From: Alviniconcha marisindica
Taxonomy: Eukaryota > Mollusca > Gastropoda > Provannidae
NCBI GenBank assembly: GCA_018857735.1
Contig: JABMCL010003926.1
Coordinates: 481,501-545,500, forward strand
DNA: 64,000 bases
Reading direction: 5' to 3'
Part shown: one piece after another, positions 46,601 to 58,000 of the stretch
Layout of the letters: each line of letters opens with the position of its first letter
Position numbering within the stretch: the first letter of the stretch is position 1
Translations under genes and position numbers: made by a program
Notes under the pieces: generated by a model
Told to the model about the DNA's origin: nothing
Database searches by the model: none
Seen by the model: only the letters and a program-made list of their open reading frames with translations

Positions 46601-48763
46601 TGCGCTACACCCACAGGTATGGACCTATATGTGCAGGTCCATGCCCGTATGCACTTACTGAGTGCAGTCCCCTGGATTTCCGAAGATCGTCTATTGGCAG
46701 AGCGTGGTGGCAAAGAGTTAAGCCAAAGCATTGCACTTTTGTGTGTGCACGTGTTTGTATAATACTCTGCTCATTAATGCTTAGAATGCATGGACTGATG
46801 TGAACTGAAACTGGTTTTTGTGTGTTTGTGGAATTAAGTTGCTCTAGAAAGCAACAGAGTTATGTGTAAATTTCTTGGTATTATTTATAAACAACCTGTT
46901 TAGTGAATGCTTTGATTGTTTTAGATGTTTTTCTTTTCTTCAGTTATCACATTTTGCATCTATATCTTCTTTTTTGCTGTATTACTGTTAGCTGTGTTCA
47001 AGATTATGATGGTATAAGGAGGCCTTTAAAAACAAAAACAAAAACAGTTTTTTTAATGATATATATTTAAATGGTTTCACTAAATGTACACTACAAATTT
47101 GTGCTCGTGATACTTAGTATACTGATTTAGAATTCCATCATGGTGTGCTGTACAGTTATATACCCAATATTGTATACAGGTTAGAATCTGTACAACTGGT
47201 CACTTTGAATGATGTATTAATGGGCCATTTGATTATAACTGTACAGTTAGAATTTTGTTTTGGTTTAATCAGTTTACTGATGACATGCAGTCATGATGCA
47301 GATGATCCATAGGTGGCCCTGTTCAGTTGACGTGGTGTTTTAACTGTCACGTACATCATGCGATCTGTGTCACTGTTTTGAACTGCTGCTCCCTGTGGTG
47401 AAGTGGATTGCTGTCAGAAAGTATAAGTGTATTTTTATATTATATATATATATATATATGTGAGTGTGGCTGCATGCACGTGTTAGCTGCTGAGCAAAGA
47501 TGTCTCATACTTTGCCGGAAGGTGGAGTACAAGAAAGACTTCGAACGGACCAAGAGCAAATACACACCAGTTCCGGACACAGTTGAAATGCAGCGACACC
47601 ACCAGAACAAAAAGAACCGGGAGGGACCGCGTGCGCAGCAGCGAGACAGAAAGAGCCGGGCCTCGGTAGTTGAGCCTCCTTTCCGTGTGTTACCCATCTG
47701 GCTTTGTTCAGCCGTCTTCCCTGCCGCTTGCTCACTGGCATGGACAAAAGGTCACACGTTTGTGCCGGTCCTCCTCAGGCCTCTGCCATGGTTGGTTATG
47801 CCATAGGTCTCTGAAATTGGTTATGCCATAGGTCTCTGAAATTGGTTATGCCATAGGTCACTGGAATTGGTTACGCCATATGCCACTGGAATTGGTTACG
47901 CCATATGTCTCTGAATTTGGTTATGCCATATGTCACTGGAATTGGTTATGCCTTATGTCACTGGAATTGGTTACGCCATATATCTCGTGAATTGGTTACG
48001 TCATATGTCACTGGAATTGGTTACGCCATATGTCACTGGAATTGGTTATGCCATATGTCTCTGAATTTGGTTATGCCATAGGTCTCTGGAATTGGTTATG
48101 CCATAGGTCACTGGAATTGGTTACGCCATATGTCTCTGAAATTGGTTATGCCATATGTCTCTGAATTTGGTTATGCCATAGGTCTCTGAAATTGGTTATG
48201 CCACAGGTCACTGAAATTGGTTATGCCATATGTCTCTGAAATTGGTTATGCCATAGGTCTCTGAAATTGGTTATGCCATAGGTCTCTGGAATTGGTTAGT
48301 CTATAGGTCTCTGGAATTGGTTATACCATATGTCACTGGAATTGGTTACGCCATATGTCTCTGAATTTGGTTATGCCACAGGTCTCTGAAATTGGTTATG
48401 CCATAGGTCATTGAAATTGGTTATGCAATAGGTCTCTGAAATGGTTATGCCATATGTCTCTGAAATTGGTTATGCCATAGGTCACTGAAATTGGTTATGC
48501 CATATGTCTCTGAAATTGGTTATGCTGTAGGTCTCTGAAATTGGTTATTGAAAATGAGCTGACTTTGTTTTTCTTTGATGTTTTTGGTTTTGTTCATTAA
48601 AAAAAAAAAAAAGAAGAAGAAGAAGATATTCAAATAGTTAGTTTGTAACCATACCAGCAACTCCACCTATATTGGGCTGTGTTTCTCTGAGTTATAACCA
48701 CTCACAGCATAGACACTGGCACAGATGAAACCAAAAGCATTCAGATCAAGACGGAGTGTGTAT

Positions 48764-48803
<40 letters not shown>

Positions 48804-49008
48804 GTGTGTGTGAGTGATGTGTGTGTACAGTGTGAGTGTGTGTGTGTATATTTGTGTGTGTGAGTGATGTGTGTGTACAAGCTGAGTGTGTGTGTGTGTG
48901 TGTACATTTGTGTGTGAGTGATGTGTGTGTACAAGCTGAGTGTGTGTGTGTGTGTGTGTGGTGTGTGTGTGTGTACATTTGTGTGTGAGTGATGTGTGTG
49001 TACAAGCT

Positions 49009-49070
<62 letters not shown>

Positions 49071-52000
49071 ATTTGTGTGTGAGTGATGTGTGTGTACAAG
49101 CTGAGTGTGTGGGTGTGGTGTGGGTGTGGGTGTGGTGTGAAACATGCCCATTGTTAACATGCATACTTGAATGCTGTCTTCCATCCACAGTCTTAGTAAT
49201 CAAACTTTACAGAGGGCATGGACTTCGTGAGACTTACCTGGGTAATTTCAGCTGGTAGATGCGTGGAGACAAGAAGTAACCCTTTAGTAGCATGTTCCAG
49301 AGTTTGGAGGAAGGGTGCCGGAAAGTGTAGCTTGGAGGAAGGGTGCCGGAAAGTGTAGCTTGGAGGAAGGGTGCCAGAAAGTGTAGCTTGGAGGAAGGGT
49401 GCCAGAAAGTGTAGCTTGGAGGAAGGGTGCCGGAAAGTGTAGCTTGGAGGAAGGGTGCCGGAAAGTGTAGCTTGGAGGGTAATGAGAGTGTCGTTATGAG
49501 AAATGTTTGTGCCCCTGCATCCATGAGGATACATCTGTGATGGAAAGTTCTCTCCCTTTTCCTTCTGTCTTTCCTCTGCCTCGTCCCCACCTTGGGTGCT
49601 GATGATAGCGATGTCTGTGGGATGTTTCAGATGGACCGTTTCAGCATTCTTCTTGCTGACTAGCGATCACTTTAAATGAGTTTTTTTCTCAGTACAGATA
49701 TATATATATATTTTCAAAGAAAGTGTGTTGTTGAATAGCTAGGTGAGTGAAGAGTTTTGTGTGCACATTCCATGTTTGTTTCCCCAACCCCTCCCACCAG
49801 GGAAACAAAATGTACCATTTGTAAGACGGCCTTGTTTTCTTCACTGCTGACTGTCCACTGAAAATAGTGCTCAGGAACAGTACTGCAACACTTACACACA
49901 TAGGGATAAAAGTTGGTCAGCACTTATACTTTATAGTGACTCAGTGTGTGTGTGTGATGGTCCAAATAATATCTGATTTCAGTATTTGCTTTAACCAAAG
50001 AAGAAAACCTTTGCGTGACCTGTGTCTTTGCGAAACGTGACTAGGATTTGAACATTTTGCACTTTTGGAGGACGCTAGACAGTTGGGCTGTTCTGACTAA
50101 ATGCATTCAGCATTTTGTGCGTGTGTTTTCGTTTGGTGGTCTCCCAGACCATGTAGGTCCTACATTGCACATACACTACTGTGTGTTAATTTGCTTGTGG
50201 ATCTCCTGGTCAGCATTTAGGATTGTTAATTTACTTGTGGATCCTGGTCAGTGTTTAGGATTGTTAATTTATTTGTGGATCCTGGTCAGCGTTTAGGATT
50301 GTTAATTTACTTTTGGATCCTGGTCAGCGTTTAGGATTGTTAATTTACTTTTGGATCCTGATCAGCGTTTAGGATTGTTAATTTACTTGTGGAATTAATG
50401 GTCAGCATTTAGGATTGTTAATTTACTTTTGGATCCTGGTCAGCGTTTAGGATTGTTAATTTACTTTTGGATCCTGGTCAGCGTTTAGGATTGTTAATTT
50501 ACTTGTGGAATTAATGGTCAGCGTTTAGGATTGTTAATTTACTTTTGGATTTCCTGGTCAGTGTTTAGGATTGTTAATTTACTTTTGGATCCTGGTCAGC
50601 GTTTAGGATTGTTAATTTACTTGTGGAATTAATGGTCAGCGTTTAGGATTGTTAATTTACTTTTGGATTTCCTGGTCAGTGTTTAGGATTGTTAATTTAC
50701 TTTTGGATCCTGATCAGTGTTTAGGATTGTTAATTTACTTGTGGAATTAATGGTCAGCGTTTAGGATTGTTAATTTACTTTTGGATTTCCTGGTCAGTGT
50801 TTAGGATTGTTAATTTACTTTTGGATCCTGGTCAGCGTTTAGGATTGTTAATTTACTTGTGGATTTCTTGGTCAGTGTTTAGGATTGTTAATTTACTTTT
50901 GGATCCTGGTCAGCGTTTAGGATTGTTAATTTACTTGTGGAATTCATGGTCAGTGTTTAGGATAGTTAATTTACTTGTGGATCTCCTGGTCAGCGTTTAG
51001 GATAAATTTAGAGGACTGGAACCTTCACCTTTGTTACATGCATACAGAGTTTCTGCAAATTTGCCCCGCTGCTTTTTGCCTTGCTAAGCTCTGTGATGAG
51101 TTGCATGATGTTGTGTTCTCTCTCTCTTGAGAATTCCATGTGGAATTGGGATCAGTTTTGTGCCACTGTGCATGAGTTTCTCTGCATTTGAAACGAGCTT
51201 TTGGTTGGGCACTGCATCGCAGGCACTGCGGCCATTGTTTGATGTGGAGTTTGCTTCAGGGGGTTGAATCTAGGTTTGTTCCCATGTGCTAGTGTGGGAG
51301 GGTGGTGGTTCTCTTAACCGTGGGACCTGTCTTTACCTGCACATGTATGTGTGCAGTTTTTGCACGTCTCTTGTCGTTTTCATACACATGTAAAAATGGC
51401 AACATAATTTATATATGTTCATTATTTGTTGCCCATTTTTATTTGGAGTGATTTGATTGAATAGCCCGAGGAGGTCTCTTGTCGTTTTCATACACATGTA
51501 AAAATGGCAACATAATTTATATGTTCATTATTTGTTGCCCATTTTTATTTGGAGTGATTTGATTGAATAGCCCGAGGAGGTTTCAGTACAGAAACCCTAA
51601 AGAAAGAACTCCTTATGGAGAAATGTCATTTTAATTTTTATATACACGTGCCTGCTCTGTCTGACCCAGGATCTACACTGGCAGTCATATCCATACTGAC
51701 AGTGAAACTTTTATGAGTGCCCCACTCCCCATCATGTACACTTGTAATCATGTTGGTGCTGACAGTGAAACTTCTATGAGTGCCCCACTCTCCATCATGT
51801 ACACTTGTAATCATGTTGGTACTGACAGTGAAACTTCCACGAGTGCCCCACTCTCCATCATGTACACTTTTGATCATGTCCACACTGACAGTGAAACTTC
51901 CACGATGCCCCACTCTCCTCATGCACGATCATGTCCACACTGACAGTGAAACTTACGAGTGCCCCACTCTCCATCATGTACACTTTTGATCATGTACACT

Positions 52001-55000
52001 GACAGTGAAACTTCCACGAGTGCCCCACTCTCCATCATGTACACTTTTGATCATGTCCACACTGACAGTGAAACTTCCACGAGTGCCCCACTCTCCATCA
52101 TGTACACTTTTGATCATGTCCACACTGACAGTGAAACTTCCACGAGTGCCCCACTCTCCATCATGTACACTTTTGATCATGTCACACTGACTGAAATCAC
52201 AGCCCCCTCCATCATGTACACTTTTGATCATGTCCACACTGACAGTGAAACTTCCACGAGTGCCCCACTCTCCATCATGTACACTTTTGATCATGTCCAC
52301 ACTGACAGTGAAACTTCCACGAGTGCCCCACTCTCCATCATGTACACTTTTGATCATGTCCACACTGACAGTGAAACTTCCACGAGTGCCCCACTCTCCA
52401 TCATGTACACTTTTGATCATGTCCACACTGACAGTGAAACTTCCACGAGTGCCCCACTCTCCATCATGTACACTTTTGATCATGTCCACACTGACAGTGA
52501 AACTTCCACGAGTGCCCCACTCTCCATCATGTACACTTTTGATCATGTCCACACTGACAGTGAAACTTCCACGAGTGCCCCACTCTCCATCATGTACACT
52601 TTTGATCATGTCCACACTGACAGTGAAACTTCCACGAGTGCCCCACTCTCCATCATGTACACTTTTGATCATGTCCACACTGACAGTGAAACTTCCACGA
52701 GTGCCCCACTCTCCATCATGTACACTTGTAATCATATCCACACTGACAGTGAAACTTCCGTGTGTCTGATTACTGGTAATGGTATTCACATTTCGTTCCA
52801 GTGAAAGATTTTTTGTTTGTTTTGAAGTCCTTGGTCCATAATCAATATGTATGGTTGCTCATGTCTGTCACGTTCACACACCTGATGAAAGCTCTTGTGC
52901 ACTATTGTGTTACATTTTATTAAGGACAGAGAGCGAAAGCTGTTACATCACCATTCATTGTGACACTGATCATGCAAAGAAAAATCTGTGTGTGTGTGTG
53001 TGTGTGCGCGCGTGCGTGTGTACATGTGTGCACGCATGTGATTGAAGTATACTGTGTAGTCTTGGTTTGCGTGTGTGTGCGTGCGTGTGATTATTTTTTT
53101 CTTTTCTTTTTCTGTTATCATTATTTGTAACTCTGTATATATTTTTACATTTAACTGCTATGTATAGTTCCACTTTTAGGAAGGGTGGGTGGGTAGGAGC
53201 TGTTTGTACTTTTTGGTATGAGTGTCCTTTGGTAGTTTTAGCTTGCGAGAGCTTACATGTATACACTGTGTGTATCTGGCGCTGTGAACACGCAAGGTTT
53301 TGTGTGGAAGTTTTTTATGCGCTATATATAAAAAAAATCATTCATTCGTTCATTCATTTATTAGACAAATGCATCACATACTGCTGTCATACAGCATTTA
53401 GAGGGTGAGATAAAGGCAAGCTGGACACGACACCATGCAAAGACGCTCAGTGGTGAAGTCATGGCCTGTCTGTTACCATTAGCAACTGATTGAGGACCTA
53501 GGTATTATATGTATGCTTAGCATGTGCCATTGCAGCTTTTTTCTGTGTCTGACGAACTGCTCGGCAAAGCAAAGACTACCTCTCCGCCATCGAACATTCC
53601 CATTGCAGACCTGCCACAGCGTTTTTGTGACTTTTTCGTGACCAAGATTAAGCAGAAGACCTTGAAGACCTTGACTCTTGTCCACAAGACCCACCGTCCT
53701 TTTTTAAGTTCAACGGGCCTCAGTTGTCCACGTTTGAACCTGTAACAGAAGAGCTAATCTGTAGACTCATTTCTCAGTCACCATCGAAAAGTTGCACCCT
53801 TGACCCCATCCCCACTACTCTGACTAAGCAGTGTCTGCATGACCTGGCCCCCCTTGTTACAAGGATTGTCAATGTTTCTTTGTCCACCGGCACTGTCCCA
53901 TCTGGGTTAAAGCAGGCTCTTGTGACACCCATACTGAAGAAACAGGGTCTTGATGCCAATGATTTAACAAATTTCAGACCAGTCTCAAATCTCCCATTCG
54001 TTTCGAAGATACTAGAGAGGGTAGTTCTTCTTCAACTGCAGTCTCATCTGTGCGCAAACAGCTTACTCGAAATTCGACAGTCTGCGTATAGAAAATATCA
54101 CAGTACCGAAACTGCTGTTTTGAGTGTACTAGAAGGCCTCCTTACAAAGTCTGATGAGAAACCTGTGTCAGTACTTGCACTGTTGGATCTGAGTGCTGCT
54201 TTTGACACCCTTGACCATGCCATCCTGTTAAGACGACTTGAGAGCACTTTTGGAATCTCGGGATCAGCGTTGTCTTGGTTCGAGTCATACCTAAGCGATA
54301 GGACGCAGTCTGTTGTGGTTGACGGTTTGATGTCCACACCAATACCCCTTGTCTTTGGTGTTCCTCAGGGATCGGTCCTCGGACCTGTACTATTCACCCT
54401 GTATTCACAACCCCTGTCTGATGTCATAGCATGTCACAGCTGTGACTATCACAAGTACGTTGATGACACAGAAATCTCTGACAGTGCACCACCTAGTGAT
54501 TTCACTTCTGCTCAGTCCAACAGTCAGTCCTGTATAAGCAATACTCTATCATGGATGCAAAGCAACAAACTGAAGCTTAACACAGAAAAAACTGAGATGA
54601 TGCTTGTAGGTTCATCAGTGCGTATCAGTTCAGTTGGCTGCGAGTCTGCAGATATAGATGGAAGTTGCATTCCTTTTCATACCACCGTTACGTACCTTGG
54701 AGTGCATCTTGACCAGACACTGTCAGTGAAGTGACACATCAGTAGCCTTTGCCACACTACGTTTCTCGCACTGAGGAGAATCGCCTCTATCCGTCTGTTC
54801 CTATCTAACAGTTCCATAGAAAAGCTTGTTGCGTCTATGATCACGTCAAGATTGGACTACTGCAATGCTGCTTTCGCAGGAGTAGCCGATGAACAAATTG
54901 CGTGCATACAAAAGATCCAGAACAACGCCACACGGCTCATCTTGAAAAAATCAAAGCGTGATCATGTCACACCACTTTTGAAAGAACTCCACTGGCTCTC

Positions 55001-58000
55001 AGTAAAATACCGCATTCAGTACAAGCTCGCAACGCTCGCTTTCCGTCACTTTGACGGCACTCTTCCGCCATACCTGTCTTCTTCTCTCTGCACATATCAA
55101 CCACCGCGCTCCCTTCTTTCTTCGACAGAAAGACTGCTCAAAATCCCCAAAACAAACCTGAAAACCTTCGGTGAACATTCTTTTGGTTAAACTGCTCCAA
55201 CTGTCTGGAACTCGCTGCCGACTGACCTCAGAGCTTCTCCCTCCCTCCCAACTTTCAAAGCTAACCTAAAAACGCATCTCTTCCGCCAAGCCTTCTGATT
55301 GATTTGTACATGCCAACCGCTACCTGTTTCATATTCGTGTGTGTGTGTGCGAGTGTGTGTCAGTTGGGGGCGGGGGTGGGGACTGGGAGAGATGGAATTA
55401 AGGGTAGGTAGTAATATAATGATTCATTTTCTTTATATATTGCTGCTTCTCAACATGTGTTTGTCATGACAAATGTGTTCGTCACGACAAAACACATCTG
55501 ATGTCACAACAAAAGTATGTTTGTTGCAACAAAAGTTTTGTCGTGACAAAATTATGTTTGTCGCAACATACATGTGTTTGTCGTGACAAACATTTTGTCA
55601 TGGCATGCATACTTTTGTTACGATGAAACACATCTTTTGTCACAACAAAAGTATGTTTGTTGTGACAGAAGTTTTGTCGCGACAAAATTATGTTTGTCGT
55701 GACAAATTGTTGCACACATACTTTTGTTGCGACAAAAGACCTGTTTTGTGATGACAAACAACAAACGTGTTTGTCGTGACAAAAGTATGCTTGTCACAAC
55801 AAATATTTGTCAGGACAACAGTTTTTGTCGCAACAAGCATACTTTTGTATAGTAGAGTAGCATGTCAACAGTTTGACCTGACTTTTCCCCACACCTGTCT
55901 CGCTGAAGGGACACTACCATGTCCCCTTGAACCTGTCTGTCCTCTTGCTGGCTTCTCGGTGCGAAATCTTTTCTCCTTTTTTTACCAACAGCACCAGTAC
56001 TGTGCTACCACTTTGGCCTTACTCTCTCTGTTACCTGTCTGGCTGTCACCTTTGGTCCAAATTCGCCCTTAATTGTCTTACTACAGGTGCAATACCAGGC
56101 CACCTTTGGCCTACCTTCTGTGAGTGTTGACTGCGACTAACTCTCCCTTTACCTGTGACTTGATGCAGGTACAGTACCGTGCCACTTTTGACCACACTTC
56201 CCCCTTACCTGTGACCTGCTATAGGTGCAATACTGTACTACTTTTGACACAAGTTTTGCCCTTACCTCTGACCTACTATAGGTGCAATACTGTGTCACTT
56301 TTGACACAAGTTTCGCCCTTACCTGTAACCCGCTATAGGTGCAATACTGTACCACTTTTGACAGAAGTTTTGCCCTCACCTGTGGCCTGCTATAGGTGCA
56401 ATACTGTACCACTTTTGACACAAGTTTTGCCCTCACCTGTGACTGCAATACTGTGCACACCTTTGACCCAACCTTTCCCCTTACCTGCCTGAACAGGTGC
56501 AGTGGCATGTTTCCTTTGACAGACCATTTCCCATACCTGTCTTCCTGTCTATACCATGGTTAATGAGCACTGCGGGTGCAGAAACTGAGAACCCAGAGCT
56601 GTCCCAGACTGTCTTGTATTCTGGTTATCCTGGAGTAGGTCAGAATATAGGTTCACATGCTTTACCCACTGCCAAAGTTCTAGCCCTCTAGTTTTTGTCT
56701 TCAACTTGCCTTTGTTTTTCCCAATCCTCTTTCATTAGTTCCAGCATGAAATCACATGTCATGAACAGTGAAACTGAAACAGGCTTTTGATTTGATTTTT
56801 TTATTTGTATTATGAATTGTGTTTGCCTCCGAAAGTGATATTGCGGTCATGGTTGACTGGGCATTAAATATTCAGGATCAAGCAACAGTCAGTCCGTTTT
56901 GCTACAGTGAAATACAGTGTTGCCTCACTTCTTCCTGCACCAGGTACCAGTCTTGTTGTAGGTGATATTCCCAGTCACCTGGTTTCCCCCTACCAGTCGT
57001 GCTACAGGTGCTGTACCTGTTGACCGAACGTTTTGCCTTACCTGTTGACCAAACATTTTGCCTTACCTGTTGACCAGACATTTTGCCTTGTTGACCAAAC
57101 GTTTTGCCTTACCTGTTGACCAAACGTTTTACCTTACCTGTTGACCAAACGTTTTGCCTTAACTGTTGACCAAACATTTTGCCTCACCTGTTGACCAAAC
57201 AGTTTGCCTCACCTGTTGACCAAACAGTTTGCCTCACCTGTTGACCAAACGTTTTGCCTCAGCTGTTGACCAAAGGTTTTGCTTTACCTGACAAATGCTA
57301 CAGATGTGCTGTATGCCATGTGCTGTTTGACCATGTGCTGTATGCCATGTGCTGTATGCCATGTGGTGTTTGACCAGACTTCCTGTTTCTGCAGTGTGTG
57401 AACATACCACCTTTTGGCTATTTTGCACTTAACTCTCTTGCTGCAGGTGCAGTGCCATGCCAACTTTGAACTGCATTTTCCCCTTACCTGTCGTTCTACA
57501 GGTGATTAACACAACTTTGAGTTAATTTTTTTCTCTCCCCGTCTTGCCACAGGCACAGTACCGTGCCAACCTTGACCTGAAAGTTCCCCTTACCTGTCAT
57601 TCTGTATGTGATTAACACAAGTTTGAGCTAGTTTTCCTTCTACCTGTCTTGACACGGGTGCAGTACCATGCCAACTTTGACCTGAATTTTCCTGTACCTG
57701 CCATTCTACAGATGATTAACACAACTTTGAGCAAATTATCCTTCTACCTGTCTTGATACAGGTGCAGTACCATGCTGACTTTGCCCTGAATTTCCCATAC
57801 CTGCCATTCTACAGGTGATTAACACAACTTTGAGGAAACTATCCTTCTACCTGTCTTGATACAGGTGCAGTACCGTGCTGACTTTGACCTGAATTTCCCG
57901 TACCTGCCATTCTGCAGGTGATCGAGCAACCGTGGGCTCATTTTCCCTTCTGCCTGTCGTGCCACAGGTGCAGTACCATGCCGACTTTGAGAAGCAGAAG

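Larger units (their letters stand above)
47666..57967 (+). other. LASP-like intron 9, 10.3 kb of arrays and a LINE
   Basis: Six separate minisatellites, a palindrome cluster, a broken LINE and the long exon-10-junction array are listed separately. No additional nebulin-like exon was found. Confidence 0.5.

Noticed and set aside
47790..48550. CRISPR-like regular repeats
   Set aside because: Units are contiguous 25-base tandem copies without unique spacers, in an intron of an animal gene.
47790..48550. Donor-side equivalent of the junction arrays (unit contains ATAGGTCTCT)
   Set aside because: The unit shows no similarity to the exon 9 end (GCCTCG|gtagtt), so it is an ordinary minisatellite.
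51959..52804. 281-codon frame with [20 protein letters not shown] repeats
   Set aside because: A 63-base minisatellite without stops in several frames on both strands; no start context, domain or unique sequence.
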